A DNA stretch of 64,000 bases from Nocardioides nematodiphilus (GTDB lineage: Bacteria > Actinomycetota > Actinomycetes > Propionibacteriales > Nocardioidaceae): positions 310,001-374,000 of the forward strand of contig NZ_JAIWOY010000001.1 in assembly GCF_020216525.1 (NCBI RefSeq), given 5' to 3'. Each line of letters opens with the position of its first letter. Within the stretch, counting starts at the first letter, position 1. Shown here piece by piece: positions 34,819 to 43,041 of this stretch. The notes below the pieces were generated by a model, which was given only the letters and a program-made list of their open reading frames with translations, did no database searches and was not told the origin of the DNA. Made by a program: the position numbers and the translations under genes.

Positions 34819-35642
34819 CAGGCCGCTCCGCCCGGGATGTCGTACGCCAGCGAGAGCCCGTCGGCCCAGGTCCCGCAGGGGCAGCCGGTCGGGTCGGGCA
34901 GGTCCGCGACGGCCGCGGTCAGCACCGCGCCGAGACGCTCGAGGTTCTCCCGGAAGCGGGCGTAGACCTCGGCCTCGCCGACGCCCTGGCCCGTCGCGGC
35001 ACCGGCGTCGAGGTCGGTGACCAGGGCGAGCGGGGCGTAACACATCCGTAGCTCGCGAGCGAGGGCCGCCTCGGGCGCTCCGGTCATGTTGATCAGGTCC
35101 CACCCCTGCGCGGCGTACGCGCGTGACTCGGCGCGGGTGGAGAACCGCGGCCCGTCGATGACCACCATCGTGCCGCCCCCGCGGACGTCGTCGCTCGCGC
35201 CCACCAGGGCCGACGAGATGCCGGCGCAGTACGGGTCGGCGAACGGCACGTGGGTGGCGCCGGACTCCACATAGGTGCCGGCCCGACCGGAGGTCCGGTC
35301 GACGAGCTGGTCGGGCACGATCAGGTCACCGGGCGCCACCTGGTCGGCACGCAGGCCGCCGACCGCGCACGGTGCGATCACCTGCCGCACGCCGAGGGAG
35401 CGCAGCGCCCACAGGTTGGCGCGATAGTCGATCCGGTGCGGTGGGTGCTCATGGCCCACGCCGTGACGGGGCAGGAAGGCGACCCGACGGGCGGCCACCT
35501 CGCCGACGGTCACCGGCGCGGACGGCATGCCGTAGGGCGTCTTCACCTCGTACGTGGTCGCGCCGGCGTCGCCGAGCCATGCGTAGAAGCCGGTGCCACC
35601 GATCACGGCGATCTCGGCGGCGGGCTCCGGGGTGGTCTGCAT
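34818..35642 (-). CDS. S-methyl-5'-thioadenosine phosphorylase-like protein
   Basis: A 274-residue nucleoside phosphorylase, MTAP/PNP type. Recognisable blocks are IAVIGGTGFYAWLGD, PRHGVGHEHPPHRIDYRAN, the phosphate-site segment DGPRFSTRAESR and the base-pocket NMTGAPEAALARE. The C-terminal stretch PDPTGCPCGTWAD is cysteine-containing and not usual. It may recycle methylthioadenosine or cleave a related 5'-modified adenosine; the coupling to an epimerase gene by ATGA favours a biosynthetic use. The ATG at 35642 is chosen over longer frames because the fold starts there. Confidence 0.85.
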   Translation of the reverse strand: MQTTPEPAAEIAVIGGTGFYAWLGDAGATTYEVKTPYGMPSAPVTVGEVAARRVAFLPRHGVGHEHPPHRIDYRANLWALRSLGVRQVIAPCAVGGLRADQVAPGDLIVPDQLVDRTSGRAGTYVESGATHVPFADPYCAGISSALVGASDDVRGGGTMVVIDGPRFSTRAESRAYAAQGWDLINMTGAPEAALARELRMCYAPLALVTDLDAGAATGQGVGEAEVYARFRENLERLGAVLTAAVADLPDPTGCPCGTWADGLSLAYDIPGGAA

Positions 35643-35693
35643 ACCCGCCACGCTGCCAGCAGCAGGCCCGCCGGGACACCGGTGCGACGGGAT

Positions 35694-35712
35694 CGTCACC
35701 GATCGGTAAGAA
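35694..35712 (+). promoter_or_regulatory. 19-base shared motif, copy 2 (upstream of the cysteine-rich gene)
   Basis: CGTCACCGATCGGTAAGAA, matching 14 of 19 bases of the motif at 32361-32379. It ends 20 bases before the -10-like TACGCT (35733-35738), whose last base is 7 bases before the ATG at 35746, so this gene too would give a leaderless message. Confidence 0.45.
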
Positions 35713-35745
35713 CTCGGCTCCCGCCGGGTGCGTACGCTTCGGCGC

Positions 35746-36507
35746 ATGCCCGAGGTACCCCCGGACTTCCCGCGCGCATGGGTCGAGTTCGTCAACCCCG
35801 ACGACGTCGACGAGGTGCTGCGCTGCGACCTCACCTGGCTGACGTCCTCGTACACCTGCATCTTCGGGTCGGGCTGCGCCGGCATCTACGCCTCCGCGCC
35901 CGACGTCGGCTGCTGCACGCTCGGGGCGCACTTCGCCGACGCGGACGACGAGAAGCGGGTCGCGGGCTTCGTCGAGCAGCTCACCTCCGAGGTCTGGCAG
36001 CACCGTCCGGCCCGTATGGTCAAGGAGCGCGACTGGATCGAGACGGATGACGACGGCGAGCGCAAGACCCGCACGATCGAGGTCGACGGGCAGCAGGCCT
36101 GCGTCTTCCACAACCGGGTCGGATTCGCGGGGGGCGCCGGCTGCGCGCTGCACATCCTGGCGCTGCACCAGGGCCGCAATCCGCTCGAGACGAAGCCGGA
36201 CGTGTGCTGGCAGCTGCCGCTGCGGCGTACCTTCCGCGACGTGGAGCGCCAGGACGGCACGACGTACACGGAAGTCTCCATCGGGGAGTACGACCGGCGC
36301 GGTTGGGGACCGGGGGGCCATGACCTCGACTGGTACTGCACCGGCAATCCGGTCGCCCACGTGGCGGCCGAGCCGCTCTATGTCACCAGCAGGGCCGAGC
36401 TGGTCGCCCTGATGGGCGAGGGCGCCTACGCGGAGCTGGCCCACCACTGCGAGGCGCACATCCGATCGCGGTCCGCGCTCGCGATCCACCCTGCCGACCC
36501 GCGCTGA
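35746..36507 (+). CDS. Cysteine-rich protein, possibly DUF3109/YkgJ-like metal binder
   Basis: A 253-residue protein with ten cysteines: C27, C38, C44, C56, C57, C119, C133, C154, C198 and C235. The patterns CIFGSGC, VGCC, ACVFHN and GAGCALHIL resemble the spaced cysteine blocks of DUF3109/YkgJ-type proteins, which are thought to bind zinc or an Fe-S cluster. There is no signal peptide or membrane helix. Its promoter shares a 19-base motif with the GT2 operon, which suggests one regulon. The identification is tentative. Confidence 0.6.
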   Translation: MPEVPPDFPRAWVEFVNPDDVDEVLRCDLTWLTSSYTCIFGSGCAGIYASAPDVGCCTLGAHFADADDEKRVAGFVEQLTSEVWQHRPARMVKERDWIETDDDGERKTRTIEVDGQQACVFHNRVGFAGGAGCALHILALHQGRNPLETKPDVCWQLPLRRTFRDVERQDGTTYTEVSIGEYDRRGWGPGGHDLDWYCTGNPVAHVAAEPLYVTSRAELVALMGEGAYAELAHHCEAHIRSRSALAIHPADPR

Positions 36508-36514
36508 TTCAACT

Positions 36515-36528
36515 TCTCGACATCAAGA
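36515..36528 (+). promoter_or_regulatory. Inverted repeat TCTCGA-CA-TCAAGA upstream of the VOC gene
   Basis: A 14-base inverted repeat with one mismatched pair, ending 16 bases before a -35 element and so at about -65 to -52. That is an activator position. I cannot name the regulator. Confidence 0.5.
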
Positions 36529-36544
36529 CACATCGACCCCCGTG

Positions 36545-36573
36545 TTGGCAGGCAAAAAGGGTGTGTTCAGAAT
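36545..36573 (+). promoter_or_regulatory. Promoter of the VOC gene, leaderless
   Basis: TTGGCA (36545-36550) and CAGAAT (36568-36573) are 17 bases apart and match the consensus at five and four of six positions. The ATG begins 7 bases after the -10 element, where transcription should start, and no ribosome site precedes it. Confidence 0.6.
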
Positions 36574-36579
36574 CAAGGC

Positions 36580-37236
36580 ATGCGCCTGGACCACCTTTCC
36601 TACGCCGCCGGCCCTGACGGCCTCGTGTCGACCGCGAAGCGGCTCGGCGAGCTGCTCGGCCAGGACTTCGTCGACGGCGGTGTGCACCCCCGCTTCGGCA
36701 CCCGCAACATGACGCTGCCGCTGCGCGGCGGCATCTACCTCGAGGTGGTCGAGGCACTGGAGCACCCGGCCTCCGACAAGGCCCCCTTCGGCCAGGCGGT
36801 CAAGGCGCGCTCCGCCCTCGGCGGCGGCTGGATGGGCTGGGTCGTCTCCACCGGCGACATGGCCTCGGTCGAGGAGCGGCTCGGCCGCCCGTGGGTCGAC
36901 GGCAACCGTCACCTGCCCGACGGCACCGAGCTGCTGTGGAAGCAGATCGGCATCAACGGCCTGATCGCCGACCCGCAGCTCCCGTACTTCATCCACTGGA
37001 TCACCCGCGACCTGCACCCGGGCAACGCCGGCTCCGACGTCACCCTGCGCAGCATCGAGATCTCCGGTGAGCAGCAGCGCGTGCGCGAGTACATGGGCGC
37101 CGACTTCAAGGAGCGCACCGACCCGTGGACCGGCCGTCCGGCCGAGGACGTCGAGCTCGTCTGGGTCGCCGAGCACGGCACCCCGGGTCTGCTGGCGGCC
37201 CAGTTCAGCACGCCGCTCGGCGACGTCCGCATCTGA
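36580..37236 (+). CDS. VOC-family (glyoxalase-like) protein
   Basis: A 218-residue protein with the paired beta-alpha modules of the vicinal oxygen chelate superfamily. It opens MRLDHLSYAAGPDGL with a possible metal-ligand His, and continues with GTRNMTLPL, YLEVVEALEHP and PYFIHWI. It looks like the glyoxalase_3 type found in many actinobacteria. The substrate is unknown. A methyltransferase gene follows after 2 bases. Confidence 0.8.
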   Translation: MRLDHLSYAAGPDGLVSTAKRLGELLGQDFVDGGVHPRFGTRNMTLPLRGGIYLEVVEALEHPASDKAPFGQAVKARSALGGGWMGWVVSTGDMASVEERLGRPWVDGNRHLPDGTELLWKQIGINGLIADPQLPYFIHWITRDLHPGNAGSDVTLRSIEISGEQQRVREYMGADFKERTDPWTGRPAEDVELVWVAEHGTPGLLAAQFSTPLGDVRI

Positions 37237-37238
37237 CC

Positions 37239-37928
37239 ATGCTCGCCGGGGCCGTTCCCAGCCCCAACATCTGGCACCACACCGCCACCTACGAGCTGGA
37301 GAACCGCGCCGCGGACCCCGACGGCCGGCTCTGGTCCGCGATGGCGGACGCCGTGTTGTGGGCCGGGCGCGACGTGCTCGACCTCGGCTGCGGCACGGGC
37401 TTCCACCTGCCCCGCTTCGCCGAGACCGCCCGCTCGGTCGTCGGCGTCGAGCCGCACCCCGACCTGGTAGCGCTCGCACGGCGGCGCACGCGCCGGCTCG
37501 CGCACGTGTCCGTGGTGCAGGGTGTCGCCCAGTCGATACCGCTGCCGGACGCCTCGGTCGACGTGCTGCACGTGCGCTGGGCGTACTTCTTCGGTCCCGG
37601 CAGCGAGCCTGGACTGGCCGAGGTCGACCGGGTGATGCGACGCGGGGGCACCGCCCTGATCATCGACAACGACGCCACCCGCTCCACCTTCGGCGGCTGG
37701 TTCCGCCGGAGCTATCCGAACGTCGACCCCGAGGCGGTCGCCCGGTTCTGGTCGACCCGCGGCTGGACGCGCACGCCGGTCGAGATGGGCTGGCGGTTCG
37801 GCGCGCGCCCCGAGCTGGAGTCGGTCGTACGGATCGAGCTGACCGGGCCGGTCGCCGAGGCGGCGCTCGCCGAGCACGAGGGTCTCGAGGTCGACTACGC
37901 GGTCAACCTCTGGACGAAGACGTACTGA
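37239..37928 (+). CDS. Class I SAM-dependent methyltransferase
   Basis: A 229-residue methyltransferase, Methyltransf_11 type, with motif I VLDLGCGTGFHLPRFAE, motif II VVGVEPHPDLVALARRR and IPLPDASVDVLHVRWAYFF. The substrate is unknown. It is 2 bases from the VOC gene, so the two are translated from one message, and it converges on disA with 3 bases between stops. The ATG at 37239 is chosen over a longer frame that overlaps the VOC gene. Confidence 0.85.
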   Translation: MLAGAVPSPNIWHHTATYELENRAADPDGRLWSAMADAVLWAGRDVLDLGCGTGFHLPRFAETARSVVGVEPHPDLVALARRRTRRLAHVSVVQGVAQSIPLPDASVDVLHVRWAYFFGPGSEPGLAEVDRVMRRGGTALIIDNDATRSTFGGWFRRSYPNVDPEAVARFWSTRGWTRTPVEMGWRFGARPELESVVRIELTGPVAEAALAEHEGLEVDYAVNLWTKTY

Positions 37929-37931
37929 CCG

Positions 37932-39014
37932 CTAGACGTAGCGCTCGAGGATCGTCGACTCGGCGAGACGGGAGAGCCCCTCGCGCACCGAGCGGGCGCG
38001 CAGCTCACCGACGCCCTCGACGGCCTGGAGGTCGTCGATCGAGGCGGAGAGGAGCTTCTGCAAGGTGCCGAAGTGGTCGACGAGACGGTCGACGACGGCG
38101 CCGGGCAGGCGCGGCACCTTGGCCAGCAGGCGGTAGCCGCGCGGCGTGACAGCGCCGTCCAGCGCGTCGCCGCTGGACAGGCCGAGGACCTTGGCCGCGG
38201 CGGCCGGGTCGACCAGCTCGGTCGAGGAGAGCGCCTCCAGCTGGGCGAGCAGCTCCTCGGGGCTCTTGGCGCGCTTGCCGCGCGGCAGGTAGTCGCGGAT
38301 GACGAGCTCACGCTCGGTGTCGACGCCGGTGACGAGCTCCTCGAGCTGCAGCGCGAGCAGACGACCGTCGGTGCCGAGCTCGACGATGTAGTCCTCGATC
38401 TCGCGCGCGATGCGGGTGACCATCTCGAGGCGCTGCGCCACCACCGCGACGTCGCGCACCGTGACGAGGTCCTCGATCTCGAGGGCCGAGAGCGTGGAGG
38501 CGACCTCGTCGAGGCGCATCTTGTAGCGCTCGAGGGTCGCCAGCGCCTGGTTGGCGCGGCCGAGGATCTGGCCGGTGTCCTCGAGCACGTGGCGGGTCTC
38601 GCCGACGTACGCGGCGATGATCTGCATCGACTGCGAGACCGAGATGACCGGATAGCCGGTCTGCTGCGCGACCCGGTCGGCCGTACGGTGCCGGGTGCCG
38701 GTCTCGGTCGAGGGGATGGTGTGGTCGGGCATCAGGTGGACCGCGGCCCGGATGATCTTGTTGATGCCGGTGTCGATGATGATCGCGCCGTCCATCTTCG
38801 CCAGCTCGCGCAGGCCCGTCGCGGTGAACGGCACGCCGAGGTCGAAGCCGCCGGTGGAGATCCCGTCGACGACCTTGTCGAAGCCGAGCACGATCAACGC
38901 GCCGGTGCGGCCACGGAGGATGCGCTCGAGACCGTCACGCAGCGGCGTGCCGGGAGCGATCAACGCCAGCGTCTCGCGCAGGCGCAACGACTCCTCGGGG
39001 CGCTCGGTGGCCAC
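37932..39014 (-). CDS. disA: Diadenylate cyclase / DNA integrity scanning protein DisA
   Basis: Makes cyclic di-AMP from two ATP and stops when bound to branched DNA. The 360 residues have the DAC domain (about 5-140) with DGA (75-77) in KMDGAIIID and RHR (108-110) in GTRHRTADR, a central helical spine, and C-terminal HhH repeats (VPRLPGAVVDRLVDHFG). A GTG start is used. It follows radA by 113 bases, a usual pairing. That gap contains a 6-base hairpin (GACTGC-AAC-GCAGTC, 39051-39065) and nothing else I recognise. Confidence 0.95.
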   Translation of the reverse strand: MATERPEESLRLRETLALIAPGTPLRDGLERILRGRTGALIVLGFDKVVDGISTGGFDLGVPFTATGLRELAKMDGAIIIDTGINKIIRAAVHLMPDHTIPSTETGTRHRTADRVAQQTGYPVISVSQSMQIIAAYVGETRHVLEDTGQILGRANQALATLERYKMRLDEVASTLSALEIEDLVTVRDVAVVAQRLEMVTRIAREIEDYIVELGTDGRLLALQLEELVTGVDTERELVIRDYLPRGKRAKSPEELLAQLEALSSTELVDPAAAAKVLGLSSGDALDGAVTPRGYRLLAKVPRLPGAVVDRLVDHFGTLQKLLSASIDDLQAVEGVGELRARSVREGLSRLAESTILERYV

Positions 39015-39127
39015 GGCGAATCCCTTCGTTGACCTGCAGAGAACGGGTTTGACTGCAACGCAGTCTAGCCAGGCGGAAGGCCCGAGACTCGCATTAGCCG
39101 CTGCGCGGTCGGCTTCCGCTCCGTCTC

Positions 39128-40540
39128 CTAACGGTCCGTGCTGGATCCCGTAAGTCGCAGCAGCGAGATCGCGGTGGCCAGGTCGTGCACCTCGTAGACC
39201 TTCATCCCGTCGACGGTGCGCTCCTTCGGCCGGGCGTAGGCTCCGTGCTCGCCGCGCTCAGCGAGTGGCACCACCGCGACCGCGAAGCCGAGCCGGGCGG
39301 CCTCGGAGAGCCGCTCGTCGAGGCCGCGCACCCGGCGCAACTCGCCGGCCAGGCCGATCTCGCCCATCGCGACCACTCCCTTGGGCGTCGGGCGCCCGGT
39401 GGCGGCCGAGGTGATCGCGACGGCGACCGCGAGGTCGCTGGCGGGATCGACCAGCTTGGCGCCGCCGACGGTGGAGACGAAGACGTCGTGCTGGTGGAGG
39501 TCGAGCCGGGCGTGCCGCTGCAGCACCGCCAGGATCATCGCGAGCCGGGAGCCGTCGACGCCCGAGGTGGTGCGCCGCGCCCGGTCCGTCGCCGAGGCGA
39601 CCAGGCCCTGGACCTCGGCGAGCATCGGGCGCCGACCCTCGAGCGTGACCGCGACACAGGTGCCGGGCACCGAGACGTGCTGGGTCTCGATGAACAGACC
39701 GGTCGGGTCGGTGACCGCGACGATGCCGTCTGCGGACAGGTCGAAGCAGCCGACCTCGTCGATCGGGCCGTAGCGGTTCTTCATCGCCCGCACCATCCGG
39801 AAGCGGGAGTCGCGCTCGCCCTCGAAGTGCAGGACCACGTCGACCAGGTGCTCCAGGACGCGCGGGCCGGCGATGGAGCCGTCCTTGGTGACGTGCCCGA
39901 CGAGCACGGTGGTGATGTTGCGGGTCTTGGCCATCCGCACCAACGCGGCCGCGACCTCCTTGACCTGGGTGACGCCGCCCGGCACCCCGTCGGTGTCGGC
40001 CGCCCCGATCGTCTGCACGGAGTCGACCACGATCAGCTCGGGCCGGACCTCCTCGATGTGCGTGAGCACCGCGCCGAGATCGGTCTCGGCGGCGAGATAG
40101 AGCTCGTCCTGGATCGCGTTCGTACGGTCGGCGCGCAGCCGCACCTGGGAGGCCGACTCCTCGCCGGTGACGTAGAGGGTGCGCCGCTTGCCCTTCGCGG
40201 TCTGGGCCGCCACCTCGAGCAGCAGCGTGGACTTGCCGACCCCGGGCTCGCCGGCGAGCAGGATCACCGCGCCGGGCACGAGCCCGCCGCCCAGGACCCG
40301 GTCGAGCTCGGGGACACCGCTGACCCGGAAGCCGGCCTCGACGACCGACACCTGGCCGATCGGCACGGCCGCGGCCGAGACCGGTGCCGCCGCCGTCCGT
40401 CCGACCGGGGCCGCCGCCTCGGCGACCGATCCCCAGGCCTGGCACTCGCCACAACGACCGACCCACTTGGCCGTCTCCCAGCCGCACTCGCTGCAGCGAT
40501 AGGCCGGTCGGGTCGCTCTGGCGGCGGTGCGGGGAGGCAT
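39128..40540 (-). CDS. radA: DNA repair protein RadA
   Basis: A RecA-like branch-migration ATPase of 470 residues. The N-terminal zinc finger has C16, C19, C30 and C33 (YRCSECGWETAKWVGRCGEC). Walker A is AGEPGVGKST (about 96-105), the RadA-specific KNRYG is in RAMKNRYGPIDE, and a Lon-like C-terminal domain follows. The ATG at 40540 and a GTG three codons earlier are both possible. Confidence 0.95.
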   Translation of the reverse strand: MPPRTAARATRPAYRCSECGWETAKWVGRCGECQAWGSVAEAAAPVGRTAAAPVSAAAVPIGQVSVVEAGFRVSGVPELDRVLGGGLVPGAVILLAGEPGVGKSTLLLEVAAQTAKGKRRTLYVTGEESASQVRLRADRTNAIQDELYLAAETDLGAVLTHIEEVRPELIVVDSVQTIGAADTDGVPGGVTQVKEVAAALVRMAKTRNITTVLVGHVTKDGSIAGPRVLEHLVDVVLHFEGERDSRFRMVRAMKNRYGPIDEVGCFDLSADGIVAVTDPTGLFIETQHVSVPGTCVAVTLEGRRPMLAEVQGLVASATDRARRTTSGVDGSRLAMILAVLQRHARLDLHQHDVFVSTVGGAKLVDPASDLAVAVAITSAATGRPTPKGVVAMGEIGLAGELRRVRGLDERLSEAARLGFAVAVVPLAERGEHGAYARPKERTVDGMKVYEVHDLATAISLLRLTGSSTDR

Positions 40541-40638
40541 GCGAGACACGGTAGGCGAGCCGCCTGACAGTTTCGGCGAACGAGGTCCTCGCGCGCGCCT
40601 GCCGGGCGAGCCTCTATGCTGTCGGAAATCGAGCCTGT

Positions 40639-40650
40639 TGGATCGATCCA
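40639..40650 (+). promoter_or_regulatory. Palindromic operator for the LacI-family regulator
   Basis: TGGATCGATCCA is a perfect 12-base palindrome with the central CG typical of LacI-family operators. It lies about 19 bases downstream of a -10-like TATGCT (40615-40620) and 31 bases before the regulator's ATG, a position suited to autorepression. Confidence 0.6.
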
Positions 40651-40680
40651 GACTTCGATGACCACCCGGAGGTGCGCGCG

Positions 40681-41709
40681 ATGAGCCGAGTGATCGGTCG
40701 CCTGGCCGCGCCGCCGACGCTCGCCGACGTGGCTGAGCTGGCCGGCGTCTCGCGCCAGACGGTCTCCAACGCGGTCAACAACCCCGACCTGCTGCGCGAG
40801 GACACCCTCGCCCGGGTGCAGGCGGCGATCGAGGAGCTGGGCTATCAGCCCAACCGGGCGGCGCGGAGCCTGCGCACCCGCTCCTCGCGTCTCATCGGCC
40901 TGCGCATCCCGCCGGTGCAGGAGGGGACCGCCAACGCGCTGATCGACCGGTTCGTGCACGCCCTGGTCGACACCTCGGCCGACGCCGGCTACCACATCCT
41001 GCTGTTCCCGGGCGAGGCCGGCGACCCGGTCGCCGGCTACGACGAGCTGCTCCGCTCGACCGCCGTCGACGCCTTCATCGTCACCGACACGCTCCAGGGC
41101 GACTCGGTCTCCTCCTGGCTGCGCTCGCGACGGGCTCCGTTCGTCGCGTTCGGCCGGCCATGGGAGAACCCGGAGGGCGCGACCCATCCGTGGGTCGACA
41201 TCGACAGCGCTGCCGGTGCGGCGCTGGCGACCGAGCACCTGATCGAGAAGGGCCACACCCGGATCGCCTGGATCGGCTGGCGCAGGGAGCACCTCGTCGG
41301 CGAGGAGCGCCGCTCCGGCTGGAGCCGGGCCATGCACGCGCACAGCCTGCCGACCACCGGGCTCGCCTCGCGCGTCGAGGACACCATCGCCTCGGGCCGC
41401 GCCGCCACCGCCGCCCTGCTCAACGAGGCCGCGCCGACCGCCTTCGTCTGCGCCTCCGACACCCTCGCCCTGGGCGTCCTGCACGAGCTCCACGCCCGCG
41501 GCCTGCGGCCCGGCGAGGACATCGCGGTCACCGGCTTCGACGACTCGATCGCGGCGCAGACCGTGCCGCCGGGCCTCACGTCGGTGCGTCAGCCCCTCGA
41601 GGACGCGGCGGCCGAGCTGGTCAAGGCGCTCGAGGGCCTCCAGGGGCCCGTGGGCTCACCCGAGGGCATCCTGCTGCAGCCGACCCTGGTCGCGCGCGGC
41701 AGCTCCTGA
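40681..41709 (+). CDS. LacI-family transcriptional regulator
   Basis: A 342-residue regulator. The N-terminal HTH reads TLADVAELAGVSRQTVSNAV and the hinge YQPNRAARSLRTRSSRLIGL. The ligand domain resembles a periplasmic sugar-binding protein (VCASDTLALGVLHEL, then DIAVTGFDDSIAAQTVPPGL). The effector is unknown, and no sugar transporter is nearby. GGAGG lies 8 bases before the ATG. It may control the DDN-type oxidoreductase gene one base downstream. Confidence 0.9.
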   Translation: MSRVIGRLAAPPTLADVAELAGVSRQTVSNAVNNPDLLREDTLARVQAAIEELGYQPNRAARSLRTRSSRLIGLRIPPVQEGTANALIDRFVHALVDTSADAGYHILLFPGEAGDPVAGYDELLRSTAVDAFIVTDTLQGDSVSSWLRSRRAPFVAFGRPWENPEGATHPWVDIDSAAGAALATEHLIEKGHTRIAWIGWRREHLVGEERRSGWSRAMHAHSLPTTGLASRVEDTIASGRAATAALLNEAAPTAFVCASDTLALGVLHELHARGLRPGEDIAVTGFDDSIAAQTVPPGLTSVRQPLEDAAAELVKALEGLQGPVGSPEGILLQPTLVARGSS

Positions 41710-41710
41710 C

Positions 41711-42196
41711 GTGGGGCGCCCGAGCCCGCTGCGCTGGGTCCGCGCGCTCGTCGCGTGGACGTCCCGTACCAGGCCCTTCCGCGCGTACGGCCCCCGACTG
41801 GTGCCGCGGATCGAGGCCGCGATGCGCCGCCTCACCGGCGGTCGCATCACCGCCGCCGGGCTCATCGTGCCGGCGCTGACGCTGCACTCCGTCGGCGCAC
41901 GCAGCGGACTCGAGCGCGACAGCGAGCTGATGTGCGTCCCCGACGGCGACACCTGGCTGATCACCGGCTCCAACTTCGCCGGCGACAAGCACCCGGCGTG
42001 GACGTACAACCTCATCGCGCACCCCGAGGTGGAGATCACCTACCGGCGCCGGCGCATCGCGGTGCGGGCCGAGCTCGTCGGCGACGAGGACCGCGAGTCG
42101 GTCTGGGCCTTTATCGAGCGGCAGTGGCCGGGCTATCGCGGGTACGAGCGGGCGAGCGGCCGTACGCTCCGGATCTTCCGGCTCACCCCGCGCTGA
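41711..42196 (+). CDS. Nitroreductase/DDN-family F420-dependent oxidoreductase
   Basis: A 161-residue split-barrel protein of the deazaflavin-dependent nitroreductase family (Mycobacterium Ddn-like). The signature region is LHSVGARSGLERDSELMCVP, then ITGSNFAGDKHPAWTYNLIA and HPEVEITYRRRRIAVRAELV. It probably uses reduced F420 to reduce an unknown quinone or xenobiotic. The GTG start is one base after the LacI stop. Its stop abuts that of the convergent gene. Confidence 0.85.
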   Translation: MGRPSPLRWVRALVAWTSRTRPFRAYGPRLVPRIEAAMRRLTGGRITAAGLIVPALTLHSVGARSGLERDSELMCVPDGDTWLITGSNFAGDKHPAWTYNLIAHPEVEITYRRRRIAVRAELVGDEDRESVWAFIERQWPGYRGYERASGRTLRIFRLTPR

Positions 42197-42967
42197 TCAG
42201 TCGACGACGCGGTGCTTCGTCGCCGCGGCGGTGGGCTTGGCCGTGGCGGTCGCCTTCGTCGTCGGCTTCGCGGTGGGAGTCGGGGTCGGCGTGGGCGTCG
42301 GCTTCGGGGGCGGCGCCGGGAGGCTGAGCTCGAAGGACGCCTCATCCGGCTGGCCGCCGAGCGCGACGCCGGCGACCTGGTAGGTGCCGGGCTTGGCCCA
42401 GTCGGTGTGGGTCGAGCAGGTGTCGTCCGCCAGGCGGGAGGACCACGTGGCCGTCACCGCGGTGGGCTGCTCCTGGTAGAGCGTCACCGTGCTGTTCGGC
42501 AGTGCGTTCTTGCACTGGATGGTCGACCAGACGTCGGTGCCACCGGCGGTCACGATCTTGACCTGCATCGTCTTGTGACTGACCTGCCAGGTGCAGGCAG
42601 GCGTGTTGAAGGTCTGCAGGGTGAGCAGGACGGCCACGTCCGAGCCGGCGTCGGCATTGGTCACCGAGGGGGTCACCGAGACGTCACTGGGCGCGCAGGG
42701 GCCGGTCGGGGTCGGCAGTGGCGCCGGTGTGGGGCTCGGTGTAGGGGTCGGCGTGGGCGTGACGGACGGGGTCGTCGTGACCGACGGCGTCGGGCTGGCC
42801 ACGGCGCCGCTGATGTCGGCGACCGTCTTCGCCTTCTGTGTCGGACTGTCGCCGCCACCGAGGAGGTGGGCGATCACCCAGATGAGCACGATCGCGACCG
42901 TCAGCACCACCAGCCGACGGCGCCAGTACACCGACGAAGGGAGCGGTCCCCGGGTCATCGCTGCCAT
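42197..42967 (-). CDS. Membrane-anchored secreted protein with Pro/Thr-rich linkers
   Basis: A 256-residue protein with a basic N-terminus, one helix (RLVVLTVAIVLIWVIAHLLG, about 18-37), a long Pro/Thr/Ser linker (about 55-90), a compact beta-rich domain with four cysteines (about 91-215) and a second low-complexity Thr/Pro/Lys/Ala tail. No family is recognised. It stands where M. tuberculosis has the uncharacterised membrane protein Rv3587c, between disA and mutY as I recall, so it may be its counterpart. The ATG at 42967 is uncertain; one three codons later is possible. Confidence 0.65.
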   Translation of the reverse strand: MAAMTRGPLPSSVYWRRRLVVLTVAIVLIWVIAHLLGGGDSPTQKAKTVADISGAVASPTPSVTTTPSVTPTPTPTPSPTPAPLPTPTGPCAPSDVSVTPSVTNADAGSDVAVLLTLQTFNTPACTWQVSHKTMQVKIVTAGGTDVWSTIQCKNALPNSTVTLYQEQPTAVTATWSSRLADDTCSTHTDWAKPGTYQVAGVALGGQPDEASFELSLPAPPPKPTPTPTPTPTAKPTTKATATAKPTAAATKHRVVD

Positions 42968-43041
42968 GCGGACACCGTAATCAGTCGTGCGGCTCGGATC
43001 CGGATGCCACTCCGCGTGGCGGCTCAGCGACAATCATCTCG

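Noticed and set aside
30320-35642. Reading the TIGR04282/GT2/methyltransferase/phosphorylase set as an arsenosugar pathway, as the family name suggests.
   Set aside because: There is no radical SAM enzyme, no ArsM-type cysteine pattern in the methyltransferase and no arsenic resistance gene. The family name is not evidence of substrate.
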